From positions 1-64,000 of the forward strand of contig RDZD01000035.1 of assembly GCA_004293815.1 (NCBI GenBank): a stretch of DNA of 64,000 nucleotides, read 5' to 3'. The notes below the pieces were generated by a model that saw only the letters and a program-made list of their open reading frames with translations, ran no database searches and had not been told where the DNA came from. This document shows, one piece after another, positions 36,128 to 45,427 of the stretch. The position numbers and the translations under genes are program-made. Each line of letters starts with the position of its first letter. Positions within the stretch are counted from its first letter, which is position 1. This stretch comes from Cytophagales bacterium. GTDB taxonomy: Bacteria > Bacteroidota > Bacteroidia > Cytophagales > Bernardetiaceae.

Positions 36128-37468
36128 TCAAAAGTTCAAAACATCACACTTTTTATATTCTGGTGCAATGTCTATGTAAAGATTTTCAATAGCGTTCTCG
36201 AACCAACGGTTTATCTTATCATTTTTCTCATTCTCAAGAGTTGCCTGATAAATTTTTTCGTAGTCTCTTTCAAAGCTGGCCTCATGGGCTTCTATTTTCT
36301 TCTTATACAAAATGAGCTTAAAAGCATCTTTGCCGTCTACCGTCCTAGATTTTATGACACTGCTCACCTGATTGATTTTCATGGTGTCTATGGTTTTAAA
36401 GAGTGTATAGTCCAGATCTTCAATGGTAAGTTTGTTGCTGCCTGTTTGTGGGTTTAACTTCACACCGCCTTGAGTTCTGGAGGATTTATCGTCTGAGTGT
36501 GCTTTAACGGCTTCCTCAAATGTGTACTTCCCAGCTTGTATGTCGCGACGCAGGCTATCCAAAAACTTCTGTGTAAAGTCAAAATCGCCTTTATCAGGTT
36601 TAGGGGTGAGTAGAATATGGCGAGAGTTGAATCGGTTACCGCGTCTTTCTATGAGCTGAATGAGGTGAAAACCAAATTCTGATTCTACGGGGTCGGATAT
36701 TTCGCCTTCTTTGAGCTTGTAAACGGTTTCTTCAAATTCAGGCACCAGCTCACCACGCGCCCTAAAGCCCAAGTTTCCACCTTCTGCAGCCGAACCTAAG
36801 TCCTCAGAGTTTTTAGAAGCCAGTGTAGCAAAGTCTTCTCCTGCCAAAATCCGAGCTTTGATATCGAAAAGAGCTTGTCTGCTTTTATTTTTAGATGCTT
36901 TATTAACAATAGGCTTTTTGACTAACTCAGCCAAAACGTATTCGGTAGGAAAAAGCGGTAAACTGTCTTTAGGAAAGGCATTGAAAAATTTTTTGACTTT
37001 ACCAGGTGTCACACTCACACCTTGCGTAATTTCGCGTTGCACTTCGCCAATAGTCAGCTGCTCAATAACCAAGGGCCTTAAGTCGTCTTTGGCTTCGGTA
37101 AGCGTTTTGCCAATAGCCTGCTCCAGAGCTTCTTGGCTACCTGCACGATCTACCATAGCCATCATTCGCCTCTCCATTTCAAAATCAATAGAGGCATCAG
37201 GGACTACGATAGAATCTATTTCTGCTTTGGCTGCCATTACTTTATTGAGAATGAGCTGGCGCAAGATTTCGCATTTCAGATTAGGGTCTGGCGAAAGCTT
37301 ATTTTCTTGTAAATAGCCCAAATAGGCATTTTCTACTTCAGATTTCAATATAATTCGGTTGTCTATTTCAGCCACAATTTTGTCTACAACCATAGACTCA
37401 ACCTGAGCCTGTGCTATACCAGACAGGAATAGAAAGTAACATAATGTGCTTACAATGAATCTGATCAT
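36128..37468 (-). CDS. surA: SurA-like peptidyl-prolyl isomerase (two parvulin domains)
   Basis: This 446-residue periplasmic foldase has a signal peptide (cleavage after AQAQ), an N-terminal chaperone region (KIVAEIDNRIILKSEVE is the family's opening) and two parvulin (PpiC) domains. The first lies at about 180-265 (ILAGEDFATLASKNSEDLGS, then GFHLIQLIERRG); the second at about 280-375 is weaker. It probably helps outer-membrane proteins fold, which fits the next gene, a secreted FG-GAP protein. The promoter box at 37504-37511 lies 35 bases upstream of the ATG. Confidence 0.88.
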   Translation of the reverse strand: MIRFIVSTLCYFLFLSGIAQAQVESMVVDKIVAEIDNRIILKSEVENAYLGYLQENKLSPDPNLKCEILRQLILNKVMAAKAEIDSIVVPDASIDFEMERRMMAMVDRAGSQEALEQAIGKTLTEAKDDLRPLVIEQLTIGEVQREITQGVSVTPGKVKKFFNAFPKDSLPLFPTEYVLAELVKKPIVNKASKNKSRQALFDIKARILAGEDFATLASKNSEDLGSAAEGGNLGFRARGELVPEFEETVYKLKEGEISDPVESEFGFHLIQLIERRGNRFNSRHILLTPKPDKGDFDFTQKFLDSLRRDIQAGKYTFEEAVKAHSDDKSSRTQGGVKLNPQTGSNKLTIEDLDYTLFKTIDTMKINQVSSVIKSRTVDGKDAFKLILYKKKIEAHEASFERDYEKIYQATLENEKNDKINRWFENAIENLYIDIAPEYKKCDVLNF

Positions 37469-37503
37469 CTTTTTTGGAATTTAAACTAAAGACTAAAAGT
37501 CCG

Positions 37504-37511
37504 CAAATTTA
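37504..37511 (-). promoter_or_regulatory. -7 box of the surA-like run
   Basis: TAAATTTG on the minus strand matches TAnnTTTG, 35 bases before the ATG at 37468. It would drive the SurA-like, FG-GAP and possibly hisD genes. Confidence 0.5.
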
Positions 37512-37663
37512 TTCAATTATTTACAAGGAGCGGCACATGCCTCAAAATATTAACTCATTTTATGAGTCTCTTAGGGTTTTAAGTACTTAGAGAAAGGGAA
37601 TAGTTCGCGCCGCCAGACTCTAAGGGATAAACGGTTGTGACATAGCAAAGTGTTGTCCTGTAT

Positions 37664-39136
37664 CTAATCTTCCAATTCGTTTTCTTGGGGCGTTGATATA
37701 GGTTTACTTATTTTATTGACGATTTTCAACCCATTTTTTTCACCCACCTTGAGCGTAAAAGCCAAGGCTGCCTCCCATTCGTTGGAAATGAGCCCCTCAA
37801 GTATGGCCTCACGAACAGCCAGTTTGATTTGTCCCACAACAGGGCAGGGCTTCAAGTTGAAAATTTCCATGATATGTTCGCCGTCAATGACGGGTTTAAA
37901 GTTTCTGAGCCGATCTTTTTCTCCCACATCAAGAATTTTCTGTTCCACCTTATCAAAGTTTTGAAGGTAGCGCGCCACACGGTTATGGTCTTTTGAGGTT
38001 ATATCTGCCCTACAAAGCATCATTAAAGCTTCCACATCATCGCCCGCTTCCACCACCAAACGGCGTATAGCAGAGTCGGTAATGGTTTCTTTGACGAGGG
38101 CTATAGGACGTAAATGTAGGCGCACTAACTTTTGAACAAAACGCATTTTTTCATTGAGAGGCAAACGCATTTTTCGGAAAATAAAAGGCACCATTTTAGC
38201 TCCTTTTTCTTCGTGTCCATGGAAAGTCCAGCCCACTTTTTTATCAAAACGCTTGGTTTGAGGCTTGGCAATGTCGTGTAGAATGGCCGCCCAGCGCAGC
38301 CATAAATCATGGCTATATTTGCTCAAATTGTCAAGTACTTGAAGTGTGTGGTAGAAGTTGTCTTTATGTGACTTACCGTCTTGGACTTCTGCTCCCAGCA
38401 ACTCACAAAACTCAGGAAAGATAATAGGCAAAAGCCCCGAGTGAAACAACAGTTTAAAGCCATAAGAGGGCACAGGCGACAAAATGATTTTATTGAGTTC
38501 GTCTGTGATGCGCTCCTGCGAAATAATTTTGATGCGCTCCTTATTCTGTTGAATAGACTCAAAGGTACGTGCTTCTATATCAAAATTGAGTTCAGAAGCA
38601 AAGCGTATCGCACGCATCATGCGCAGAGGGTCGTCCGAAAAAGTTTGGTTGGGAGAAAGCGGTGTTTTGATAAGTTTGCGCTGAAGATCTCTTACGCCAT
38701 CAAAAGGATCTAGGAGTTGCCCATAATCCTTGGCATTGAGACTAATAGCAAGGCTGTTGATTGTAAAATCACGACGGTTCTGGTCGTCTTGAAGTGTGCC
38801 GTCCTCCACCACTGGCTTGCGAGAATCTTGGTTATAGGATTCTTTACGCGCACCCACAAACTCTAAATCTAGGTCAAAAAGCCGTATCATGGCTGTTCCA
38901 AATCGTTGAAAAGAGTGCACTTGAGGGTTTTTTTGCGATAGCTGAGCTACTTTCTGCGCCAGCTCTATGCCGCTGCCCACACAAACGAAGTCTAAGTCTT
39001 GTTTTTGCTTCTTTCGCTTCAGGAGCAAGTCACGCACATAGCCGCCCACAACATACGCTTCAATATCAAGGTTTTGCGCACTGTCTGCCACCAACCTAAA
39101 GACGGGGTGTTGTTCTATATGTGGCCTCATATCCAT
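37664..39136 (-). CDS. cca: CCA-adding enzyme / poly(A) polymerase family nucleotidyltransferase with HD domain
   Basis: This 490-residue enzyme repairs or builds the 3' CCA end of tRNAs. The nucleotidyltransferase motif is VVGGYVRDLLLKR followed by QDLDFV, with the RRDFTINSLA and RMMRAIRFA segments after it. An HD domain is present (RWAAILHDIAKPQTKRF), as in the bacterial class II type. The length is on the long side of the family. The start is the ATG at 39136 or 39130; a TTG at 39148 lies inside the promoter box 39146-39153, so the transcript would be almost leaderless. Confidence 0.9.
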   Translation of the reverse strand: MDMRPHIEQHPVFRLVADSAQNLDIEAYVVGGYVRDLLLKRKKQKQDLDFVCVGSGIELAQKVAQLSQKNPQVHSFQRFGTAMIRLFDLDLEFVGARKESYNQDSRKPVVEDGTLQDDQNRRDFTINSLAISLNAKDYGQLLDPFDGVRDLQRKLIKTPLSPNQTFSDDPLRMMRAIRFASELNFDIEARTFESIQQNKERIKIISQERITDELNKIILSPVPSYGFKLLFHSGLLPIIFPEFCELLGAEVQDGKSHKDNFYHTLQVLDNLSKYSHDLWLRWAAILHDIAKPQTKRFDKKVGWTFHGHEEKGAKMVPFIFRKMRLPLNEKMRFVQKLVRLHLRPIALVKETITDSAIRRLVVEAGDDVEALMMLCRADITSKDHNRVARYLQNFDKVEQKILDVGEKDRLRNFKPVIDGEHIMEIFNLKPCPVVGQIKLAVREAILEGLISNEWEAALAFTLKVGEKNGLKIVNKISKPISTPQENELED

Positions 39137-39145
39137 AATTGGCTG

Positions 39146-39153
39146 CAAAAGTA
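39146..39153 (-). promoter_or_regulatory. -7 box overlapping the start of cca
   Basis: TACTTTTG on the minus strand matches TAnnTTTG and ends 9 bases before the ATG at 39136. Transcription would start within a few bases of the start codon. Confidence 0.45.
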
Positions 39154-39584
39154 CTCATTTTTTTGCTTAAAGAAAAACATGTCAAGCAATTGAAAATCTT
39201 TTTTCTAAGCCAGTTTCGTGTTTGAATTGGATACTAAAAACGTAGTTTTAAGGCTGAATGTGTTATAAGTTGTCAGTTTTGATAGATTCATAAAAATGCA
39301 GTGGCCTATTGAATAATTTTATCTAAGCTTTGTACACAACACAATACGCTGTTGCATTAACAGAATAACTACCCATAAGTGACATCTTGGCTGGCTTTTG
39401 AGGAGAAGAACTAATGAGTTGCAAATAAAAAATAGACTTGCGTTGCTTTTTATTTCTTTTTAAGTTGTATAAATTTACGGCTTATTGTAGATAATTAGAA
39501 TTAACAAAACGAAGGTTTTTAGAAATAATCAAGATAGTAAGAATTGAAGATTATGACTGGATTATAGTTAAATATTTAAAGTAG
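39154..39584. other. Intergenic region (431 bases)
   Basis: This AT-rich gap separates divergent cca and the lipoprotein gene at 39597. Apart from the two promoter boxes at its ends I see no gene, strong hairpin or repeat. Confidence 0.5.
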
Positions 39585-39592
39585 TATATTTG
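39585..39592 (+). promoter_or_regulatory. -7 box directly before the lipoprotein start
   Basis: TATATTTG matches TAnnTTTG and ends only 4 bases before the ATG at 39597. If used, the mRNA would be leaderless. Confidence 0.45.
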
Positions 39593-39596
39593 TAAG

Positions 39597-40301
39597 ATGA
39601 AGCGCATAGGAATTATTTCTCTATTATTTCTGTTTTTGTGTAGTTGTTCAGCAATAAGAAATACTGCAAAGCAAGAACTTTCTGATGGTTTTTACAATAA
39701 AAAAGAAAACTCAGAAAAGTCCAGAGTTTATGTACACATTGCTGATGAGAATATATACACTTACAAAACAATAGAAAAAAAAACTATAGAGATAGACACT
39801 ACCCAAGCTTATAGTGTTTATTTCTCTGAGTTAAACACCTTGGGAAAAAATAATTTTAAACTTTCACAAAATAGTTTTGATTTAGACTTTTTTACCATCC
39901 CATTAAAGCTAAGATTTACTCAGAAGGATGTTCCTACACAGCTCAATGCCAATATAAATGGTGCTGTTTATATCGGTTATAGAATCGATCGTTACAAAAT
40001 AAATTATCGAGGCACTCCGATGAAAAAGGCGGTACGTCATGTTGACCACTTCGGTTATTCTGTTGGATTTTTTACAGGCTTAGGGAACACTTTTATGTCG
40101 CCTACCAATACTCATAATGTACTACAACAAGAATACGATGGAATAGTTTGGAGCAAAGGAATTGCTGGAATAGTGGCTATAAACAGTTTTAGTGTTGGTA
40201 TAACTCTTGGTTTTGATAACTTACTTGACAGAAATAAAAAAATATGGATATATGAAAACAAACCTTGGTTAGGACTTGCATTTGGATTGAACTTGAATTG
40301 A
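39597..40301 (+). CDS. Unknown beta-rich lipoprotein
   Basis: I do not recognise this 234-residue protein. It has a lipobox (FLCSC, Cys about residue 17), then a charged linker (KKENSEKSR). The body has a beta-rich pattern with alternating aromatic residues (NINGAVYIGYRIDRYKINY, FGYSVGFFTGLGNTF, SFSVGITLGFDNLL and WLGLAFGLNLN at the very end). The last two strands resemble a small outer-membrane barrel, which is unusual together with a lipid anchor. Its coding sequence looks more AT-rich than its neighbours'. Confidence 0.65.
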   Translation: MKRIGIISLLFLFLCSCSAIRNTAKQELSDGFYNKKENSEKSRVYVHIADENIYTYKTIEKKTIEIDTTQAYSVYFSELNTLGKNNFKLSQNSFDLDFFTIPLKLRFTQKDVPTQLNANINGAVYIGYRIDRYKINYRGTPMKKAVRHVDHFGYSVGFFTGLGNTFMSPTNTHNVLQQEYDGIVWSKGIAGIVAINSFSVGITLGFDNLLDRNKKIWIYENKPWLGLAFGLNLN

Positions 40302-40338
40302 TTTCAAAATGGTAATGGCTAAAAAATAATCGCTTACA

Positions 40339-40371
40339 TCAAAGCAGTACTAAAGGCTAGCACTGCTTTGA
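40339..40371 (+). terminator. Terminator after the unknown lipoprotein gene
   Basis: TCAAAGCAGT (40339-40348) pairs with ACTGCTTTGA (40362-40371), loop 13 bases, followed by ATTTTATTG. It lies 37 bases past the stop. Confidence 0.6.
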
Positions 40372-40485
40372 ATTTTATTGCTGCATTTAATGATAGCTTT
40401 TCAAGCACTCCTGTTTTACCTTAGATTCCGTAAAGTTCAAAAAAGAGCCTAGGCAATTGCACGGAGTAAGTTTTATTGTCAGAGA

Positions 40486-40989
40486 TTATTTCTTGACTAG
40501 TCTTCTCCATGTGTCGGTGCGGCCTATCAACGAAATGCCGATGTAGCCACGTCCGTCAAGCAGATTGGTATTTTTCTTGGTCATTTTAGCTTCAAAGCTA
40601 TAATCAGAGCCGTTCTTGGGATCATATATCGAGCCTTCTTCCCATATAAGCTCGTTGCCACTGCCCGTAAATTCAAGATCTCTCACAATGACTAAGCCCT
40701 TGAGTGGTGTAGAGCGTTTGCTTTCCTCTGGGTTGAGCTTGTCCGTGCGGGGCTTACCGTCTGGATCATTTGGCTCTAAAAGCCAGACGATTTTGCCGTA
40801 ATACTTATCAGTTTTTTCACCGTTTTTGCCTGTACCTTTATAAATATTGACAACCGAACGCCCGTCGCTTGGCTGCCAGTTGCCTATAATCAGATCCGCA
40901 TTAAGGACGTTTTTATGGTCTATCATTTTGCCTGACATGAGCAAAAGCAAAACAGGCAATGCAAAACTGAGGAGCTTTATCTTCTGCAT
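40486..40989 (-). CDS. DUF2147 domain protein
   Basis: This 167-residue protein has a short signal peptide and a lipocalin-like DUF2147 domain. Characteristic segments are IIGNWQPSDGRSVVNIYK, KIVWLLEPNDPDGKPRTD and ELIWEEGSIYDPKNG. The domain is widespread in Bacteroidota and Proteobacteria as a secreted single-domain protein of unknown role. It is followed in the same direction by nothing close, and preceded by the barrel gene at 41050 after 60 bases, so the two may share a transcript. Confidence 0.8.
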   Translation of the reverse strand: MQKIKLLSFALPVLLLLMSGKMIDHKNVLNADLIIGNWQPSDGRSVVNIYKGTGKNGEKTDKYYGKIVWLLEPNDPDGKPRTDKLNPEESKRSTPLKGLVIVRDLEFTGSGNELIWEEGSIYDPKNGSDYSFEAKMTKKNTNLLDGRGYIGISLIGRTDTWRRLVKK

Positions 40990-41049
40990 GAGTTTTTTAA
41001 GGTTTGTTTTTAAATAGTTTAGATTGATATGAAAGATGTTTAATCACTT

Positions 41050-42081
41050 TTAAGGGCTAACTAGACTAATTCCAAATCTGAAATAAAGCGGCAGACCTAC
41101 ATTAAAACTTAAAAGCGGTTCTGTAGAGCTGGCATCTTCATCTATATCAAAGCGGTAACCATAACGAACACCGCCTTGTAAATTCAACCATATAAAGTCA
41201 GTCAAAGCTTTGTCCCAGCCTAAGCGGAAGCGAACCTCTGAACGGCGTAATTCTAGCTTTGGGGAGGTGGCGGTATTGCTTGTTTGCAAGCGATAACTAT
41301 GCCCCTCCACCTCAAAACCAGCCGTAACGAGTGATTTAGCTGAAAAATTATACCTTACCATAGCGCGAGCGGGCAGTAACATTTCTAGACCCCAACGATC
41401 ATTGAAAGTTTTATTATAAAGTAAAGCAGGTAAATGTAGAAGTCGTCCGCCTCTATAGGTACGCACAGCTCCTATGGCAAAGTTGGTGTAGTCGTTAAAC
41501 TTCCAGCCAAACAAGGCTGCTGCACTGTATTTTAAAGCACCAAAATCAGGCGAGGTATCATTAAAATCATAAGTACCATTGAGAGCTGCTTCTGCCTGAA
41601 CTATAATAAAATGTTTAACACTGAGCGGCTTAAAAACCAGAAAACCTAGCGCAGAAGTACGAAGTGGAGTATTCTCTACTACTGACGAAAAAGGAATCCC
41701 GTTATTTTCTTTCTTGAAACGGTAGTGTGTTTCCCAGTGATTGAAAGTACCGCTCACGATGATTTTGCGGTTAGAAATGATAGGAACAGTGGCATCAATG
41801 CGAAGGCCGTGTTTGAGCGATACAGGGGAAAAGCGATACGGGAATAAATCTATATTCTGCTCATTTGTCACAAGAAACCCAGATACAAAATCGTAAGACA
41901 AGCTGACTATTTTTGAGGGGCTTAAGTTCAGTACTTTGTTAGTGCAGAAGCTCTTTACTTTTTGACTGTCTGCCGCCGAAAAATCCGACATATTGAAGTC
42001 ATCGTCTTGTGCCCACGTGCTGAGGCGGGGAGCAAGACAAAACACAACAATAAGGGCGAGTAGTGTGAAATTTTTTTTCAT
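41050..42081 (-). CDS. Outer-membrane protein, probable DUF6268-type barrel
   Basis: This 343-residue protein has a signal peptide (LSTWAQDD), a short acidic linker and then regular amphipathic strands, ending with PLYFRFGISLVSP. Examples are FNHWETHYRFK, YTNFAIGAVRTYRGGRLLH and WLNLQGGVRYGYRFD. The pattern resembles the DUF6268 outer-membrane barrels of Bacteroidota; that assignment is from memory and should be checked. The DUF2147 gene follows 60 bases downstream. Confidence 0.7.
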   Translation of the reverse strand: MKKNFTLLALIVVFCLAPRLSTWAQDDDFNMSDFSAADSQKVKSFCTNKVLNLSPSKIVSLSYDFVSGFLVTNEQNIDLFPYRFSPVSLKHGLRIDATVPIISNRKIIVSGTFNHWETHYRFKKENNGIPFSSVVENTPLRTSALGFLVFKPLSVKHFIIVQAEAALNGTYDFNDTSPDFGALKYSAAALFGWKFNDYTNFAIGAVRTYRGGRLLHLPALLYNKTFNDRWGLEMLLPARAMVRYNFSAKSLVTAGFEVEGHSYRLQTSNTATSPKLELRRSEVRFRLGWDKALTDFIWLNLQGGVRYGYRFDIDEDASSTEPLLSFNVGLPLYFRFGISLVSP

Positions 42082-42461
42082 AAAGTTAAACTATTTACTT
42101 CAACAACTATTTTGAATCTGAAATTGTTTTAAAGAAAAGAATTACTTGTCAATATTTTATTAAAAAGTGGACGACTTGTAAAATATTTTATGGAATAAAA
42201 CTAGCAGAACCATTTTTTTAAGAATTATAAAGAGTAAATACAAAATTTGTAGCAGCTAGCTCTCTGGCTAGCAATAATACAGCTAAGCAAGTAATAAACA
42301 AAAAACAGCAGATAGATTCTTACTTAATTTTTACATCGGCAAAAAGTAAAACCGCATCTCGTGTCACCTTAGACCTGATTGGTTTAGAATAAATGAATAA
42401 AAACGTTAAGGATATCAACAAAAAATTGAGTAACTAGCAGCTCACAAAAAAACAAAGTTTT
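42082..42461. other. Intergenic region (380 bases)
   Basis: It separates the divergent barrel gene and the NTF2-like gene. A GCTAGC/GCTAGC pair (42255-42260, 42267-42272) can make a small 6-bp hairpin. I see no gene and no TAnnTTTG match. Confidence 0.5.
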
Positions 42462-42932
42462 ATGTTCTCTGTTCTACATCGCACCGTACTATGTTTAGCC
42501 TTTGTTGCTTTACAGGGTGTCTTTTCTTTCGCTCATGCTCAGAAAGCAGAAAAAAAAGCACTTAAGAGCACAATTCAAGATTTTTTTAAGGCATTTCATC
42601 AATCCGACACTCTACGTCTTTCCATGCTTATGGATCAGCAGCTCGCGATGCAAAGCATTCTTATTCAAGGAGAAAATACTCGTTTGAGCACTGGCAAACG
42701 ACAGGATTTCCTAGAGGCCATTGCCAAACTCAAAGGACGCTCTTTTGAAGAGAAAATAGAGTCGTACAAGTATAAAGTGAATGGCGCAATGGCGAATGTT
42801 TATATGTCTTACCAGTTTGTTTTGGATGGCCAAATCTCACACAGCGGCATCAATAATTTCACTTGCTTCAAAACAAAGGATGGCTGGTGTATAGCACACA
42901 TCATAGACACACGCGTACCCAACAGACGTTAA
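42462..42932 (+). CDS. Secreted NTF2-like (nuclear transport factor 2 fold) protein
   Basis: This 156-residue protein has a signal peptide (ending FAHAQ) and an NTF2/SnoaL-type cone fold: a helix with DFFKAFHQSDTLRLSMLM, then strands ending in NNFTCFKTKDGWCIAHIIDTR. Such periplasmic proteins are common in Bacteroidota and usually lack a known ligand. No catalytic residues can be assigned. It stands alone upstream of nuoG. Confidence 0.78.
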   Translation: MFSVLHRTVLCLAFVALQGVFSFAHAQKAEKKALKSTIQDFFKAFHQSDTLRLSMLMDQQLAMQSILIQGENTRLSTGKRQDFLEAIAKLKGRSFEEKIESYKYKVNGAMANVYMSYQFVLDGQISHSGINNFTCFKTKDGWCIAHIIDTRVPNRR

Positions 42933-43074
42933 GAGCAGGCGGCCAAAGCGCAACAAAAGTCAATTTTTTAGAAACAAATTACTTTAAAAATTGCTTTTAA
43001 CATAAATACATGCTTTATTTAGGGTAAAATTTGCACATCTCTTCAGAGACTGAGCACTTAAACATTTGATTATC

Positions 43075-44091
43075 ATGGCAAAGATAACTTTTGATGGCAT
43101 TGAAGTAGAAGTTCCTGATGGCACAAGCATTTTGCAGGCTGCTAGGAAAATAGGTGGGCACGTAGCTCCGCCTGCCATGTGTTATTATTCGTCTTTGAAA
43201 GGAACAGGCGGTAAATGTCGCGCTTGTTTGGTGAAGGTAACTCAAGGTTCGGCCAAAGATCCCCGTCCCATGCCCAAGTTGGTGGCCTCTTGTATCACTA
43301 GTGTGCAAGATGGTATGGTGGTAGAAAATACGATAAATCCAGAGGTTTTAGAAGCTCGCAAAGGTGTAGTAGAGTTTTTGCTAATCAATCACCCACTAGA
43401 TTGCCCTATTTGCGACCAAGCGGGTGAGTGTCATCTACAAGATTTTTCGTTTTCGCACGGCAAAGTGGCCACGCGCTACGAAGAAGAAAGACGCACATTT
43501 GAAAAAATTGATATAGGTTCTTACATACAGCTGCACATGACACGCTGTATCCTGTGTTATAGGTGTGTTTATACGGCAGACCAGCTGACGGACAAGCGCG
43601 TACATGGCGTAATGCACCGCGGCGATACGGCAGAGATTAGTACCTACATTCAAAATTCTATAGAAAACGATTTTTCTGGCAATGTCATAGACGTATGTCC
43701 TGTGGGCGCACTCACTGACAAAACATTCCGTTTCAAAAGCCGTGTGTGGTTTACTAAGCCAGTCAATGCAAGCCGTAGCTGTACCAAGTGCTCTGGTAAA
43801 GCCGTTATATGGTATAAAGGCGATGAAGTATTGCGCGTCACGGCTCGTAAAAACGAATGGGGAGAAGTGGAAGAGTTTATCTGCAACACCTGCCGTTTTG
43901 AGAAGAAAAAAACATCAGATTGGACCATTGAAGGGCCACGCGATATTTCTCACACATCGGTTATTAGCCAGAATCATTACACAAAAGGAACGGTCAAGCC
44001 CAAGTTTGCAGAGCAAACGGCAGATGAGTATAAGCCAATAGATGATACGCGCACGCCTTCCAAGCTACCGTACTCTGAGCGAATTAAATAA
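43075..44091 (+). CDS. nuoG: Short NADH-quinone oxidoreductase subunit G
   Basis: This 338-residue iron-sulfur subunit of complex I has a 2Fe-2S site (AMCYYSS, GGKCRACL, ASCIT), the His/Cys3 4Fe-4S region (HPLDCPICDQAGECHLQ) and a 4Fe-4S pair (RCILCYRC and DVCPVGALTDK). A further four-cysteine region (CTKC and later CNTC) matches the start of the bis-MGD oxidoreductase part. The long molybdopterin-like body of typical NuoG (700 or more residues) is absent. Short NuoG is known in Bacteroidota. nuoH follows after 20 bases. I use the ATG at 43075; a TTG at 43066 is possible. Confidence 0.92.
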   Translation: MAKITFDGIEVEVPDGTSILQAARKIGGHVAPPAMCYYSSLKGTGGKCRACLVKVTQGSAKDPRPMPKLVASCITSVQDGMVVENTINPEVLEARKGVVEFLLINHPLDCPICDQAGECHLQDFSFSHGKVATRYEEERRTFEKIDIGSYIQLHMTRCILCYRCVYTADQLTDKRVHGVMHRGDTAEISTYIQNSIENDFSGNVIDVCPVGALTDKTFRFKSRVWFTKPVNASRSCTKCSGKAVIWYKGDEVLRVTARKNEWGEVEEFICNTCRFEKKKTSDWTIEGPRDISHTSVISQNHYTKGTVKPKFAEQTADEYKPIDDTRTPSKLPYSERIK

Positions 44092-44111
44092 TTTTTTTAA
44101 CAAATGTCGTT

Positions 44112-45149
44112 ATGACTATCATTCTCATAAAAGCGGTTATCATACTCCTGATTTTTGCGATATCTTTGGGTATAGCCGCTTATTCTACTTTTGCAGAGCG
44201 CAAAATTGCGGCGTTTTTTCAAGATCGCTTGGGTCCTAACCGTGCAGGGCCTTTTGGTATTTTACAGCCATTAGCAGACGGCGTGAAGATGATATTCAAA
44301 GAAGAGTTTATTCCTGCAAGTGCCAATAAACTTTTATTCATTGCTGGGCCTTGTTTGGCCATGCTTACGGCTTGTATGACGAGTGCTGTTATCCCATTCA
44401 GCGACGAGCTGTCTATGTTTGGCGAAAGCTTTACCATTCAGGCTGTGGATATCAATATTGGTATTCTTTACATCTTTGGAGTTGTTTCTTTGGGTGTTTA
44501 TGGTGTAATGGTGGGCGGCTGGGCTTCTAATAACAAATATTCCTTGCTTGGTGCTGTCAGAGCAGCTTCTCAGAACATTAGCTATGAGTTAGCCATGGGC
44601 TTGTCTATTGTTGCTGTGGTCATGTTAACAGGTTCTCTTTCTCTCAACAACATCGTGGAGGCACAGCATGGCATGAACTGGAATATTTTTTATCAGCCTT
44701 TGGGTTTTGTTATATTCTGTATCTGCGCTTTTGCTGAAACAAACCGCACGCCTTTTGACCTTCCTGAGTGTGAAACTGAGCTTGTGGGTGGCTATCATAC
44801 CGAGTATAGCAGCATGAAGCTCGGCTTTTATCTCTTTGCCGAGTACGTGAATATGTTCATTGCCTCTGCGGTAATGGCTGCTCTGTATTTTGGCGGCTAC
44901 AACTATCCTTTTATGGACGAGGCGGCTACTCTCTTAGGGCAGAATATGGCGGCATTTCTTGGTACTGCGGTATTTTTTATGAAAATATTTGCATTTATTT
45001 TCTTCTTCATGTGGGTGCGTTGGACAATCCCACGTTTCCGCTATGACCAACTCATGGGCTTGGGCTGGACAGCACTCATTCCTCTTTCTATTGCCAACGT
45101 GATATTGACTGGTACGGCCATTCTGATCAAACATTTCATAACACAGTAA
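44112..45149 (+). CDS. nuoH: NADH-quinone oxidoreductase subunit H
   Basis: This 345-residue subunit has about eight membrane segments and forms the quinone-binding hinge of complex I. Family marks are FAERKIAAFFQDRLGPNRAGP near the N-terminus (split here by the DRLGPN core), FAETNRTPFDLPE in the middle and the charged loop AECETELVGGYHTEYSSM-like segment (PECETELVGGYHTEY). Length is normal. nuoG and nuoH sit together here without the other nuo genes, and a strong terminator follows the nuoH stop by 3 bases. Confidence 0.96.
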   Translation: MTIILIKAVIILLIFAISLGIAAYSTFAERKIAAFFQDRLGPNRAGPFGILQPLADGVKMIFKEEFIPASANKLLFIAGPCLAMLTACMTSAVIPFSDELSMFGESFTIQAVDINIGILYIFGVVSLGVYGVMVGGWASNNKYSLLGAVRAASQNISYELAMGLSIVAVVMLTGSLSLNNIVEAQHGMNWNIFYQPLGFVIFCICAFAETNRTPFDLPECETELVGGYHTEYSSMKLGFYLFAEYVNMFIASAVMAALYFGGYNYPFMDEAATLLGQNMAAFLGTAVFFMKIFAFIFFFMWVRWTIPRFRYDQLMGLGWTALIPLSIANVILTGTAILIKHFITQ

Positions 45150-45152
45150 CCT

Positions 45153-45183
45153 AAAGAGACGCGACCACCGCGTCTCTTTTTTT
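45153..45183 (+). terminator. Intrinsic terminator after nuoGH
   Basis: AAAGAGACGCG (45153-45163) pairs perfectly with CGCGTCTCTTT (45169-45179) around a 5-base loop, and a T run of seven or more follows. The stem starts 4 bases after the nuoH stop. Confidence 0.92.
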
Positions 45184-45335
45184 TGCTCTCTGTAGAAGTA
45201 CTTAGATAATTTAGATTTTGCTTCTGAGGCAGAGAGAGAATATCCAACTGGTGGAATAGGCTTAACGCCCCTTATCACTCAATACTCCAGAACTGTTTTT
45301 ATAGAAGTCTAAAGACTTTTTTAGAAAATAATGAC

Positions 45336-45343
45336 TAACTTTG
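45336..45343 (+). promoter_or_regulatory. -7 box of the leuS promoter
   Basis: TAACTTTG matches TAnnTTTG, 85 bases before the leuS ATG. No TTG at the ideal spacing is seen. Confidence 0.45.
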
Positions 45344-45427
45344 CAACTGAAATGGCATAAGGTGAGGCTTTAAGCTTAGAATTAGAGCCTTTGTAGACGT
45401 TTAAAAGCAAAATTTATTCAAGTAAGT

